From CAZSBB01 sp964605235 (lineage in GTDB: Bacteria > Planctomycetota > Phycisphaerae > Phycisphaerales > Phycisphaeraceae), in contig CAZSBB010000013.1 in the NCBI GenBank assembly GCA_964605235.1, positions 1 through 64,000 of the forward strand: 64,000 bases of DNA, read 5' to 3'. Positions 26,108 through 35,230 of this stretch are shown in pieces. The notes beneath the pieces are model-generated. The model saw only the letters and a list, made by a program, of their open reading frames with translations, was not told the DNA's origin and made no database searches. Position 1 is the stretch's first letter, and the number at the start of each line of letters is the position of its first letter. A program made the position numbers and the translations under genes.

Positions 26108-27343
26108 TCAGTTGATCAAATCCTGCAAGGTAAACACCGGGAGCAACATGCTCACCACCACGGTGCCGATGAGGCTCGCCATGAGAATCAGCAGCAGCGG
26201 TTCGACCAGCGCGACGGTCATGCGCAGGTGCCGGTCCAGATCGCTTTCATACGCGGTCGCCAGGCGGATCAGTTCATGATCCAGCCGGCCGGTCTCTTCC
26301 GCCACACTGACCATCTCCAGCACACTGGGCGGAAAGAGCTGACGGTTGACGCTCAACGCGCGGCTGAGCGCTTCACCCTGGCGCACGGCTTCAATGGCGT
26401 GATTGACGGCATCGCAGAGGGTCTGGTTGCCCAGCGCTTCGCGCGCCACCTGCAAGGCGCTGACCAGCGGCACCCCGGCATGCAGCAGCGTGCCGAGCAT
26501 GCGGGCGAAGCGCACCAGCGCGAAGCGCGCGGTCAAGGTGCCCAAAGCCGGCAAACGCAGCAGCAAGCGTTCCCACTGTCGGCGTCCCAGATCGCTGGCG
26601 TACCACCGCCGAACGCCCAGCACGGTGAGGATCGCCAGCAGCGCCAGCAACGGGCCGTTGTGCGTCAGCCAGTGACTGATCTTGACCACCACCTGGGTGA
26701 GCACGGGCAGGTTGGAGCCGAACTGGGAAAATATCGGGGCGAAACGGGGAATGAAGAAGCTCAGCAGGAAAATCAGCACGCCAGTCGCCACCGTCGCCAG
26801 CACGATGGGATAGATCATGGCGGCTTTGACTTTGCCCAGCAGGTCCTGCTCGCGCTGGCGGAAGTCGCTGATCTGTTGCAGCACCAGCGGCAGGAAACCG
26901 CCGGCCTCCCCCGCGCGGACCATGGCGACGTACACCTGGGAAAACGCCTGGGGAAATCGGCTCAGCGCGCCATGCAGGGGTTCGCCGCCGACCACATCGT
27001 CATGCACCTGACCCCACGCCGCCTGAGCTGCCGGGTGCGACGCTTCACGTTTGAGCAGCGCCAGCGCCCGGGACAGTGACAAGCCGGCCGCCAGCAGATT
27101 CGCCAGCTCGGCGGTGAAGGCTTCCACGGCTTTGCGGGGCAAACGTCCGCCGGCATGAGAGGCGTTCGCCTTCGTCAATCCGATGCCCGCACGTTTGCCG
27201 CCGCTCGCCGGTTCGATGGACAGCGGTTCCAGGCCGCGCCCCACCACCTGTTCCATGGCGGCGGCGCGGGAGTCGGCGTTGAGCGTGCCGTGCTGGGTGC
27301 GGCCGGTGCCGTCGAGGGCGACGAAGGCGAAGGTCTGCGTCAT
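26108..27343 (-). CDS. gspF: Type II secretion inner-membrane platform protein
   Basis: 411 residues, normal length. Two copies of the GspF/PilC repeat are visible, each with an F-A-R-M-L-G-T-L-L-H-A-G-V-P/L-S-R-A-L type helix pair and three membrane spans in total (near 170, 225 and 385). GspF links the ATPase GspE to pseudopilus assembly. The start overlaps the gspE stop by 4 nt. Confidence 0.95.
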   Translation of the reverse strand: MTQTFAFVALDGTGRTQHGTLNADSRAAAMEQVVGRGLEPLSIEPASGGKRAGIGLTKANASHAGGRLPRKAVEAFTAELANLLAAGLSLSRALALLKREASHPAAQAAWGQVHDDVVGGEPLHGALSRFPQAFSQVYVAMVRAGEAGGFLPLVLQQISDFRQREQDLLGKVKAAMIYPIVLATVATGVLIFLLSFFIPRFAPIFSQFGSNLPVLTQVVVKISHWLTHNGPLLALLAILTVLGVRRWYASDLGRRQWERLLLRLPALGTLTARFALVRFARMLGTLLHAGVPLVSALQVAREALGNQTLCDAVNHAIEAVRQGEALSRALSVNRQLFPPSVLEMVSVAEETGRLDHELIRLATAYESDLDRHLRMTVALVEPLLLILMASLIGTVVVSMLLPVFTLQDLIN

Positions 27344-29106
27344 GGCTGACCTCCGGCAGTGGCGTCGTCATCCTCCGGCGAGGCGTCATTGGTCCAGCCG
27401 GCAAACGCGCTGTGCTCGTCCTTGGTGTTCTGCATCACCTCGTCCACGGTGGTGCGTCCTTCGCCCACCACGCGCCAGCCGTCTTCACGCAGAGAGCGCA
27501 TGCCATGCCGCTCAGCGCAGCGCCGCAGCTCATGGGCGGGCGCCTGGCGCAGAATCAGCGTGCGCAGGTCATCGGTGACCGCCATCATTTCGAACACGCC
27601 CTGCCGACCACGGAAGCCTTTGCCCTGACACGCCCGGCAACCAACGCCGGTGTAAAGCTCAGCCGGCAGCAGCGTGCCGTATTGCTCGCGCAGGGGCGCC
27701 ACCTCGGCGGCGTCCAGCGCGCGTTTGCATTGCGGGCAAATCAAACGCACCAGCCGCTGGGCGATGACCACTTCCAGCGAGGACGCCACGAGGTAAGGTT
27801 CAAGCCCCATGTCCACCAGCCGGGTGGCGGCGGTCGGCGCGTCGTTGGTGTGCAGCGTGCTGAAGACAAGGTGGCCGGTGAGTGACGCCTGCACGGCAAT
27901 TTCCGCGGTTTCGCGGTCACGGATTTCGCCGATGAGCACCACATCCGGGTCATGACGCAGGATGGCGCGCAAGCCGGCGGCAAAGGTCAAGCCGGTTTTG
28001 TTGGAAACCTGAATGTGATTGACGCCGCGCAGCTGGTATTCCACGGGATCTTCGATGGTGATGATCTTGCGTTGAATGTCGTTGATCTGACTAAGGGCGG
28101 CATAGAGCGTGGTGGTCTTGCCCGAGCCGGTGGGCCCGGTGACCAGCACAATGCCATGGGGCAGTTCGAGCACCTGATCGAACAAGGCGCGATCGCGGGC
28201 CGCCATGCCCAGGTGCTGCACGCCCAGCAAGGCGGCGCCGCGCTGCAGCAGACGCAGCACGACCGCTTCGCCGTGGACCATGGGAATGATCGACACGCGC
28301 ACGTCAATCTCGCGTCCCGAGAGTTTGAGCTTGATCCGGCCGTCCTGCGGCAAGCGTTTCTCGGCGATGTCCAGGTGGGCGAGGATTTTCAGACGGGAAA
28401 CGATGGCGGCATGGAACCGGCGCACGCTGGCGGGGACGTTCGCCTCCTGCAGCACGCCGTCGATGCGGTAGCGCAGGCGCAGGGCGTCCTCGAACGGCTC
28501 AATGTGGACGTCGGTGGCGCGGCTTTCAATGGCTTCAATGAGCACCTGATTGACGAAGCGGATGATGGAGGCGTCATGCGCCGCGTCGGCGGCATCGAGG
28601 TCGCCGCCTTCTTCGCTGTCGAGCACCTGAATGCCGGCGTCGGCGTCGAGCGTCTGCAGCGTGTCAGCGCCCACGCCCAGCAGGCGTTTGATCGCGCGGT
28701 CGATCTCGCCCGCCGGCGCCAGCGCCAGGCGACATTCGCGCCCGGTCACCACACGCAGTTCGTCGAGTCCCGTCGAGTCGCTGATGCGCGCCGACGCCAC
28801 CAGGGTGACGCCCTGCTCCTCGCGCACCGGCAGCAGATGATGGCGCACCAGCAGCCGGGCGGGAAACGCGGCGAGGAATTCCTTGCTGGGGGTCTGTTGC
28901 TCCAGATCGCACAACGGCAAATGGAAATGCTCGGCAAACGCGCCGAGCATGGCTTCCTCGCTGACGCCATCGGCGCCGAGGATGGCTTCCTCGAGCGTCT
29001 GGCCCTGCGCGAGCAAGCGGCGGGCCTGCCGGGCGGATTCATCGTCCAGCAGGCCCTGCCGCCGCAACATGTCGATCAGGTGTTCCACAAACCAATCCGT
29101 CAGCAA
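27340..29106 (-). CDS. gspE: Type II secretion ATPase
   Basis: 588 residues. The N-terminal GspE-N domain (about 1-150) is followed by the RecA-type domain with Walker A G-P-T-G-S-G-K-T, an Asp box, Walker B V-L-I-G-E-I-R-D-R-E-T-A and a His box (T-G-H-L-V-F-S-T-L-H-T-N-D-A). A four-Cys zinc motif (C-P-Q-C and C-R-A-C) follows. The C-terminal 40 residues are acidic and probably disordered. This cytosolic hexamer powers the secretion machine. Confidence 0.97.
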   Translation of the reverse strand: MLTDWFVEHLIDMLRRQGLLDDESARQARRLLAQGQTLEEAILGADGVSEEAMLGAFAEHFHLPLCDLEQQTPSKEFLAAFPARLLVRHHLLPVREEQGVTLVASARISDSTGLDELRVVTGRECRLALAPAGEIDRAIKRLLGVGADTLQTLDADAGIQVLDSEEGGDLDAADAAHDASIIRFVNQVLIEAIESRATDVHIEPFEDALRLRYRIDGVLQEANVPASVRRFHAAIVSRLKILAHLDIAEKRLPQDGRIKLKLSGREIDVRVSIIPMVHGEAVVLRLLQRGAALLGVQHLGMAARDRALFDQVLELPHGIVLVTGPTGSGKTTTLYAALSQINDIQRKIITIEDPVEYQLRGVNHIQVSNKTGLTFAAGLRAILRHDPDVVLIGEIRDRETAEIAVQASLTGHLVFSTLHTNDAPTAATRLVDMGLEPYLVASSLEVVIAQRLVRLICPQCKRALDAAEVAPLREQYGTLLPAELYTGVGCRACQGKGFRGRQGVFEMMAVTDDLRTLILRQAPAHELRRCAERHGMRSLREDGWRVVGEGRTTVDEVMQNTKDEHSAFAGWTNDASPEDDDATAGGQP

Positions 29107-29111
29107 CAGGA

Positions 29112-29681
29112 TTATTCCAGCGAACCCATCATCACCAGCACCGCTTCCTGCCGCGCGGTGAGCAGTTGCTTGAGTTCATCACGGGCGGCGGTGAGTTCCG
29201 CCTGCGCCTTGGCGCGCGCGGCGCGCACGGCGGCGAGCTTGGCGGCCAGGTCAGTGGCCGAAGTGCTCTCAGCATCGAGCGCGGTGCGCAGTTCGGTGGT
29301 GGCTTTTTCCAGATCGCTCTGGGGCCGATCGCTGGCGGGTGCGCCGCCGGCGCCGCCCTCAGGACCGCCAGGACGATTGCCGCGGTTGCCGCGCATGCCC
29401 CAACCGGGGCGCATGGCGCGCTGGGCATCCATCACTTTATCGAGCTTGGGTTGAATAACCGACCATTCGTCGTCGGAGGCTTTGAGTTGGGTTTTGATCT
29501 GCTCATACATGCGCTGACGGAACTGCTGGGGATCGAAGTTGCCGCGTTGTCCGCCACGGTCGCCGGCAGCGTTGCGGTCACCATCGCGGGGTGGATCCCC
29601 GGCGGGCTGGCAGAGCGCCAATGAACCGCCGATCACACTAACCAGCATGGCGGGCACAATCAGGTGTTCAAATGGACGCAT
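29112..29681 (-). CDS. Secreted hypothetical protein with helical repeats, ahead of gspE
   Basis: 189 residues with an N-terminal signal peptide (P-A-M-L-V-S-V-I-G-G-S-L-A-L-C). A Gly/Arg/Asp-rich stretch and a W-G-M-R-G-N-R-G-N-R-P-G-G linker lie between two helical parts (about 50-90 and 125-180); the second is a likely coiled coil. Its size and helix-rich make-up recall Spy/CpxP-like periplasmic proteins, as does the gene that follows upstream. It ends 5 nt before gspE and is co-transcribed. Confidence 0.6.
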   Translation of the reverse strand: MRPFEHLIVPAMLVSVIGGSLALCQPAGDPPRDGDRNAAGDRGGQRGNFDPQQFRQRMYEQIKTQLKASDDEWSVIQPKLDKVMDAQRAMRPGWGMRGNRGNRPGGPEGGAGGAPASDRPQSDLEKATTELRTALDAESTSATDLAAKLAAVRAARAKAQAELTAARDELKQLLTARQEAVLVMMGSLE

Positions 29682-29727
29682 GGGAAGCCTTTCAGAAGGT
29701 GGGGAATGGGGTGGCTCAGATCACCAC

Positions 29728-30351
29728 TCAGGGCGCAGCGACGGGCGGCGTGGCTGAGGGTGCGTCAGCTTTGGTCGGCGCTGGGGGATACGGGGGCTGG
29801 TTGTCGTTTTCCGGGTCGCGCGGGGGGCGGTTGCCATCGCCGCGCCGCTGACGGTCGGCCGCATGCCGGGCGATGATCTGGTCATACTTCTCCCGCTGCG
29901 CATCGGTGAGCAACTGGCGGGTTTTCTCGACGGCGGCCTGAAAGCTCTGTTTCCACTCGGCTTCCAGGGCGGCAACCTGGGTGTCGTAGTCGGCGCGTAT
30001 CTGGTCATACGCAGCGTGGCTGGATGCTGGAATCAGCTTGAAAATGGCTTCATCGCGCTGCTGGCGCAACTGGCTGCGCCGGGTCCAGTGGTCACGGCCG
30101 CCGCGGCGGGCGGATTCAGACCAGATCAAATTGAACTGGTCACGCTGCTCGGGCGTGAGTTGCAGTTCCGCCGCCAGCCAGCCACCGGGGCCCCCGCCGC
30201 TGCCGGGTCGGGGACCGCCTGGTCCACCACCTGGACCGCCGGCATGTGGACCCGCGGGACGAGTCGGCGTGCCGCGGTCCCACGCCAGCCCCAGCGCTAC
30301 GCCGGCCGCCAGCGCCACGCCAAATCCGACGACTATCCAGAGGCGGGTCAT
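29728..30351 (-). CDS. Membrane-anchored Spy/CpxP-like periplasmic protein
   Basis: 207 residues. The ATG at 30351 overlaps the anti-sigma stop and puts a membrane anchor at residues 5-23. A Gly/Pro linker precedes a helical domain (L-Q-L-T-P-E-Q-R-D-Q-F-N, then D-A-I-F-K-L-I-P-A-S, T-R-Q-L-L-T-D-A-Q-R-E-K-Y-D-Q-I) that resembles the LTxxQ-type stress-sensing proteins Spy/CpxP/CnrX. The tail is Pro-rich. Its place directly after the sigma/anti-sigma pair suggests an envelope sensor of that signalling unit, as in Cnr-type systems. This is inference. Confidence 0.65.
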   Translation of the reverse strand: MTRLWIVVGFGVALAAGVALGLAWDRGTPTRPAGPHAGGPGGGPGGPRPGSGGGPGGWLAAELQLTPEQRDQFNLIWSESARRGGRDHWTRRSQLRQQRDEAIFKLIPASSHAAYDQIRADYDTQVAALEAEWKQSFQAAVEKTRQLLTDAQREKYDQIIARHAADRQRRGDGNRPPRDPENDNQPPYPPAPTKADAPSATPPVAAP

Positions 30352-30848
30352 GGTTGCTTCTCCGACGTCTGGCTCAGCGACAGGTCCGCCGCCAGCCACT
30401 GCGCCATCGCCAGCGAACGGGGCGCGGGGGAGTCGCCGCGCAATTCGCCACGAGTCAAGAGCAGGGTTTCGACTTCACCAACGCTGACGCCAGCGGGGTT
30501 CAAGCCGGTGCTGGCGTAGGTCGTGTGAGCCGTCGGCTGATGGGACAACCAGAGCAAGCTGGAGAACAGCACCATAGCGGCGGCGGCACTGAGCCAACGG
30601 GTCAGTTGGAGGGTCTGCTGTTCGATCTGGGCTTTGAGCGCCTGCCGGGACCAGTGGGTCAGCGCATCGGGAGCGGGCTGCGCCATGGCGGCGACCGACA
30701 GTGTTTTGCTCAGCCGCGCCAATTGCGCCAGTTCCGCCTGGCATTGCGGGCAGGCTTGCACATGGTTGCGAAGGGCGGACGCCGAGGCGGCCGGCAGTTC
30801 ACCGTCGTACAAGGCGCTCAGTTGCTGGGGATCAGGACAGGTTTTCAT
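30348..30848 (-). CDS. Zinc-type anti-sigma factor
   Basis: 166 residues from the ATG at 30848, which overlaps the sigma-factor stop in an ATGA. Residues C4, H29, C33 and C36 form the HxxxCxxC zinc anti-sigma (ZAS) motif with an upstream Cys. One membrane span lies near 85-102. The rest would be periplasmic. It should hold the ECF sigma factor inactive until an envelope signal is received. Confidence 0.88.
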   Translation of the reverse strand: MKTCPDPQQLSALYDGELPAASASALRNHVQACPQCQAELAQLARLSKTLSVAAMAQPAPDALTHWSRQALKAQIEQQTLQLTRWLSAAAAMVLFSSLLWLSHQPTAHTTYASTGLNPAGVSVGEVETLLLTRGELRGDSPAPRSLAMAQWLAADLSLSQTSEKQP

Positions 30849-31411
30849 GGCTGGTTCTCCAACCACTGGCGCAACTGGCGTCGGGCGCGATGCAGCCGGG
30901 ACTCCACCGTGCCGCGCGGCAGTTGCAACGCGGCAGCAATCTGGTCGTAGCTGAGGCCTTCCAGTTCGCGCAGCACGATCACCTCACGAAACGCCGGCTC
31001 CAGTTGAGCCAGCAGGACAGTCAAATCCATCCGGGCGTCCGCCGCCAACCGCGGGTCGCCGGCCGGGTCGGGCACCTGCTGAGCAAGGTCCGCCGCGGCG
31101 TCCGGGTCGCAGGCAGCTTCACGTGGACGCCAGAGCCGCAGCCACGGTTTTCGCCGTCGCCGCAGCAGGGCCGCCTGCCGCACGAGGATCGCCACCAGCC
31201 AGGTGCGCAGGGCTGCGTCGCCGCGGTAATGCGCCCGCCACGCCGCCGCCCAGGTTTCCTGCACCACATCCTCGGCTTCATGTTCGTCCCGTACCAAAGC
31301 CCGCGCGATGCCGAAGAGGTAAGCCCCGTGCAGGTGCACCACTTCCGCCAGGGCAGCGCGATCGCCCTGGCGTACGCGGTCGACTAATTGCACGTCGGCG
31401 GACCGTTCCAT
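30845..31411 (-). CDS. ECF-type RNA polymerase sigma factor
   Basis: 188 residues. The ATG at 31411 is preferred over a GTG at 31432 because ACGGA lies 6 nt upstream. The sigma-2 region (R-D-E-H-E-A-E-D-V-V-Q-E-T-W-A-A-A-W-R, W-L-V-A-I-L-V-R-Q) and the sigma-4 helix-turn-helix (L-S-Y-D-Q-I-A-A-A-L-Q-L-P-R-G-T-V-E-S-R-L-H-R-A-R) are clear. It is the first gene of the minus-strand run that continues through the whole type II secretion system, so it probably controls it, possibly including its own promoter. Confidence 0.95.
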   Translation of the reverse strand: MERSADVQLVDRVRQGDRAALAEVVHLHGAYLFGIARALVRDEHEAEDVVQETWAAAWRAHYRGDAALRTWLVAILVRQAALLRRRRKPWLRLWRPREAACDPDAAADLAQQVPDPAGDPRLAADARMDLTVLLAQLEPAFREVIVLRELEGLSYDQIAAALQLPRGTVESRLHRARRQLRQWLENQP

Positions 31412-31593
31412 CAGTATTCCGTCCAACGCCACGAACCGCGTTGGTCATAGAGTTGCGCCGGGCTGGCGATATCTTCCCATGTTCAGCAAAAATTTCTTCG
31501 GAACGATGTCTGGAGCTGAATTGCACATCACCCGCCCAGCGGGCATGCTGTGGGACCAGGCCAGCAACTGGATTTGACCACCCGGAGTCAGCC

Positions 31594-32517
31594 ATGGCGC
31601 GCCCGCTGAATATTGCCGTCCTGCAGTTCCAGTCCGAAGCGGCGACCCACGCGCCCAACCGGCGGCAGATCGTGCTCGACAGCCTGCGCCACCAACTGCA
31701 ATCACTGGCGGGGCGCCAACTGGACCTGCTGGTGACCAGTGAAGGCATCGCCGCGCTGGCGCAGTCGCCGGCGGAAGCCGAAGCCCTCGACCAGCCGGGG
31801 GAAGTGCTGTCGCTCTATCAGCAGTTCGCCCGGGCCCAGCGCTGTGTCGTGGCGGGTTCGGTCAAGACCCGACGGCAGGGCAAGGTCTACAACTCGGTGG
31901 TGTTCATCGAGCGCGACGGCTCCATCCTCGACAGCTACGACAAAACCTACCTCACGCTCGGCGAGTTGGAGGAAGGCCTGCACCCGGGCCGGGGCGCGGT
32001 GGTCGTGGACAGTTCAGCGGGTCGGCTGGGCGGGGTGATCTGCTATGACCTGAATTTCGTGGACCTGTGCGAGGCCTACGCAGCCCTCAAGCCGGATGTC
32101 CTCGCCTTCGCCAGCATGTACCACGGCGGGCTGATGCAAAGCCACTGGGCGTACCGCTGCCGGGCGTTCCTCGCGGCGGCGTTGCCGTTTACCGGGGGCG
32201 GCATCGTCGATCCCCTGGGTCGGCTGATACATCCCACCCACGAATACCGCCCGCACATCTTCGCCACCCTCCAGCTCGACCGCGTGCTGGTGCATCTGGA
32301 TTACCACCGCGAGAAATTCGACGACATCCTGCGACACCTGGGCGCTGCAGTGACCGTCGACATCCCCGCCCACATCGGCTCCGCCCTGATCACCAGCCTT
32401 AGTCCGCAGCGCACCGCCGCCGACATCGTGCGGCAGTGGCAGCTTGAACCGCTGGACGACTATCTGCACCGCGCCGCCCGCGCCAATCATGCTTTGCGTC
32501 AGGAGCCCTTGCCATGA
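31594..32517 (+). CDS. Carbon-nitrogen hydrolase (nitrilase superfamily)
   Basis: 307 residues from an ATG with CGGAG upstream. The catalytic triad of the superfamily is visible: E50 (V-T-S-E-G), K117 (Y-D-K-T-Y-L) and C150 (G-V-I-C-Y-D-L-N-F). Substrates are amides, nitriles or carbamoyl compounds; the exact one cannot be told. The S8-like gene follows with a 4-nt overlap, so the two products are probably made together and may act on the same compound. Confidence 0.88.
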   Translation: MARPLNIAVLQFQSEAATHAPNRRQIVLDSLRHQLQSLAGRQLDLLVTSEGIAALAQSPAEAEALDQPGEVLSLYQQFARAQRCVVAGSVKTRRQGKVYNSVVFIERDGSILDSYDKTYLTLGELEEGLHPGRGAVVVDSSAGRLGGVICYDLNFVDLCEAYAALKPDVLAFASMYHGGLMQSHWAYRCRAFLAAALPFTGGGIVDPLGRLIHPTHEYRPHIFATLQLDRVLVHLDYHREKFDDILRHLGAAVTVDIPAHIGSALITSLSPQRTAADIVRQWQLEPLDDYLHRAARANHALRQEPLP

Positions 32518-33455
32518 ATGAATCAGTTCAGCCGGGCATCGCCCCGCAAACCGCCCAGTTTTCCGCCAGCGGCGCGCCGTTCAATGCCGACGACTTCGCC
32601 CAGCTTGGGGTGCTCGACGCCTGGCGCAAGTACGACGGCAAGCTGACCTGGGGCCAGGGGCAGTGCCTGGCGATTCTGGATGACGGCTGCGACATCACCC
32701 AGCCCGCGTGGCAGGTGAAGATGCCGTGGGGTCCCAAGGTCATCGACACCTGGAACAGCATTGATGGCAACACCGATTGCCGCCACGTCAAACCCGGCTA
32801 CCACGGCACGACCGTCGGCTATCCCTCCTCCATGAACCTCAACGGCGTGCGCGGCGTCGCCTACCAGAACCACGTCGCCCATGTCCGCTGCGCCACGGTG
32901 GTTCACCTGCCCAACGACCAATCCACCAGCATCGCGGCGGCCCTGCGCTGGGTGCGCGAGCACCGCCAGCAGCACCACATCACCGTGGTCAACCTGGCGG
33001 TGCTGGACGATCAGCATCACCAGCAGCCGCTGCCCACCGTCATCGATGCGGAGCTGCGCATGCTGCGCGAACTGGGGGTCTGGGTCAGCGCCCCGACGGG
33101 CAATCATCACTGGACGGATGGCATTTCCTGGCCGGCGTGCCAGCGCGACTGCATCGCCATCGGCGCGGTGAAGCCGGGGGCGCAGGCGGTGCATCTGGAT
33201 CGCTTCGCCAATGTCGACCTGCTGGCGTGCGCGGTGGCGACCAGTTCCTCCAATGCGTACGCGGCGGCGAGCGCCCAGGTGCTGTATGAAGCGCTCGAGG
33301 TGAGCGGCTATCGCTGGCAACAGCACGGCGACCACCGCGCCGACGCCATGCTCGCCATCTTTCAGCAGACCGGCGTGCCGATCCACGACCCCGCCACCGG
33401 GCTCGACTTCCGCGGCTTGAACCTGCTGGCGGCGCTGGATCTGGTCATGCAGTGA
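32514..33455 (+). CDS. Cytosolic subtilase-like (S8) protein
   Basis: 313 residues with no signal peptide or propeptide. The order of an S8 peptidase is preserved: D56 (L-A-I-L-D-D-G-C-D), H97 (G-Y-H-G-T-T-V-G), oxyanion N196 (A-P-T-G-N-H) and S245 (A-T-S-S-S-N-A-Y-A-A-A). The Ser block has lost the canonical G-T-S-M-A-x-P form (Ala for Gly, Ala for Pro). Activity is therefore uncertain. It overlaps the nitrilase-like gene by 4 nt. A cytosolic subtilase linked to an amidase-type enzyme is an uncommon pair. Confidence 0.75.
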   Translation: MNESVQPGIAPQTAQFSASGAPFNADDFAQLGVLDAWRKYDGKLTWGQGQCLAILDDGCDITQPAWQVKMPWGPKVIDTWNSIDGNTDCRHVKPGYHGTTVGYPSSMNLNGVRGVAYQNHVAHVRCATVVHLPNDQSTSIAAALRWVREHRQQHHITVVNLAVLDDQHHQQPLPTVIDAELRMLRELGVWVSAPTGNHHWTDGISWPACQRDCIAIGAVKPGAQAVHLDRFANVDLLACAVATSSSNAYAAASAQVLYEALEVSGYRWQQHGDHRADAMLAIFQQTGVPIHDPATGLDFRGLNLLAALDLVMQ

Positions 33456-33522
33456 AACGTCGGCGCGGGTGGGATAGAATGCCGGGATAGACCGGCCGCG
33501 CCGGGATTTTCGGAGTCCGCCC

Positions 33523-33750
33523 ATGCCAATGTATGAATATGAATGCAGTGCCTGTGAGCATGTCACCGAAACGCTCCGGCCGATGGCGCAGGCCGACGAC
33601 GCCATCGCCTGCGAGAAATGCGGCAGCAAAAAGACGCACCGGCTGCACAGCGTGTTTGCCGCCGGCAGCAGTCACGGTCATGCCATGCCCGCCTCCCCCT
33701 GCGGACAATGCGGCGATCCCAACGGCGCGTGCCCCTTCCGCAACAACTGA
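33523..33750 (+). CDS. FmdB-family zinc ribbon protein
   Basis: 75 residues, starting M-P-M-Y-E-Y-E-C-S-A-C, the signature opening of the FmdB/CxxC-CxxC family. C8, C11, C30 and C33 form the zinc ribbon; the C-terminus has two further Cys-rich turns and a Gly/His/Cys tail. A regulatory or zinc-handling role is presumed but not established. Confidence 0.85.
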   Translation: MPMYEYECSACEHVTETLRPMAQADDAIACEKCGSKKTHRLHSVFAAGSSHGHAMPASPCGQCGDPNGACPFRNN

Positions 33751-33769
33751 GTTCCCCCCGGTCGTCGCG

Positions 33770-35206
33770 TTACGCAGCACTTTCCGCCAGCGTTTGCTCA
33801 CCCTCCAGCGGCGTGGCGGTGTCGGGGAGCGCCAGCCGACCCAGTAGCGTCTGCAACGCCGGCTGGAGTTGCGGATCTCGGAAGCGATAGCCGGCCGCCA
33901 GCAATTTCGTCGGCTGCACGTTCGCGCCGGTCAGCAACATCTCCTGCGCCATCTGTCCCAATGCCAACCGCAAAGCAAACGCCGGGGCAGGCAGAATGGC
34001 TGGACGCCTCAGCGCCCCGCCCAGGGCGCGGGTGAACTGGGCATTGGTGGTTGACTGCGGAGCAACGAAATTCACCGGCCCTGACAGTTCCGGACAGACC
34101 GCGGCAAAGTACAGGGCGCTGATGGCGTCGTTGAGCGTGATCCACGGCAGATGCTGTCGGCCGTTGCCCAGCGGGCCACCTAAGCCCAGGCAGAACGGCG
34201 GGAGCATGCGCGCCAGCGCCCCACCGGCGGGATGCAGGACGACACCCAAGCGCGCGTTGACCACGCGCACGCCCACCTCGGTTGCCGGCTGGGCAGCCGC
34301 CTCCCATTGCTGACAGACCTCCGCGAGGAAGCCGGCGCCCGGTTCAGCTGATTCATCCAGGGGTTCGCCGCCCCGAGCGCCGTAGTAGCCGACTGCCGAA
34401 GCGCACACCAGGGCGCGCGGCGGCTGCCGCAACGTCATGAGCTGCTCGACCAGCCGCTGCGTGCCGATGACGCGGCTGTCCCGGATGGCGGCGCGCTGGC
34501 GCGTGGTCCAGCGGCTGGCCACGTTTTCCCCCGCCAGATGAATCAGCGCGTCGAGTGCTTCCAGCCGCGTGGGATCGTCAACGCCGCGCTGCGGTTCCCA
34601 TCCCACGCTGTCCGGCTCGGATGTACGGGTGCGCGAAATGCGCAGCACCTCATGCCCGCCGGTGGTCAGCAGCGCAGCCAACTGGCGGCCGACCATGCCG
34701 GTCGCGCCGGTGAGCGCCACGCGCAGGCGGCGGCCCGGGGCGAGTTTTTCATGCAGTTGCAGATCATCCACCAGCACCCGCCGGCGCCAGGCGAAGAGTT
34801 GGCGCAGGGGATTGATGACCATCGGCCGGGCGAAAACTCGGCCCAGTGGCCCCAGCGGCGGCGCAAATTCAATCTGGTCGAGCAGCCGGCATTGCTGGCC
34901 GTCGCGCGGCGTAAACCGATGGGTGTGGCGCCAACTGCCAAACGGCCCGCGCACCTGCTGATCGCAGAACTGCACATCCTGCTGAAAGTCGCGGTGGCGC
35001 AGCTCCCAGGTCATGGGGATTCCCGCCGCCTTGACCACCAGCGTGATCTGGTCGCCGTCGCCGATGGTGCCGGTGCGGCGGAGCACGCGGACGGACTGCC
35101 AGGGCGGGCTGAGCCGCTCAAATGCGCCCGGACGCCGGTGCCAGGCAAACGCAACCGAGTTGGAGACGGGCAGATCGGTGGCAAAAGTCAGGCAGAGTGG
35201 TTTCAC
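33770..35206 (-). CDS. TIGR01777-family epimerase with N-terminal SRPBCC-like domain
   Basis: 478 residues from a GTG (GGGAG 6 nt upstream; an out-of-frame ATG overlaps it and stops at once). Residues 1-145 form a polyketide-cyclase/SRPBCC-like domain. Residues about 155-460 form an extended-SDR epimerase of the YfcH/TIGR01777 type, with L-T-G-A-T-G-M-V-G-R and G-Y-Y-G motifs. Such proteins are often found beside MerR-B12 regulators in light-responsive gene sets. It is divergent from such a regulator here, and repeated CGTTCAT boxes overlap its promoter. Confidence 0.82.
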   Translation of the reverse strand: MKPLCLTFATDLPVSNSVAFAWHRRPGAFERLSPPWQSVRVLRRTGTIGDGDQITLVVKAAGIPMTWELRHRDFQQDVQFCDQQVRGPFGSWRHTHRFTPRDGQQCRLLDQIEFAPPLGPLGRVFARPMVINPLRQLFAWRRRVLVDDLQLHEKLAPGRRLRVALTGATGMVGRQLAALLTTGGHEVLRISRTRTSEPDSVGWEPQRGVDDPTRLEALDALIHLAGENVASRWTTRQRAAIRDSRVIGTQRLVEQLMTLRQPPRALVCASAVGYYGARGGEPLDESAEPGAGFLAEVCQQWEAAAQPATEVGVRVVNARLGVVLHPAGGALARMLPPFCLGLGGPLGNGRQHLPWITLNDAISALYFAAVCPELSGPVNFVAPQSTTNAQFTRALGGALRRPAILPAPAFALRLALGQMAQEMLLTGANVQPTKLLAAGYRFRDPQLQPALQTLLGRLALPDTATPLEGEQTLAESAA

Positions 35207-35230
35207 ATCAAGCTCCCGGGCGCCTAAAAT

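Noticed and set aside
31594..33455. Ribosomal-peptide biosynthesis cluster around the subtilase-like gene
   Set aside because: No precursor peptide, cyclase or export gene is adjacent; the evidence is only the protease-like fold.
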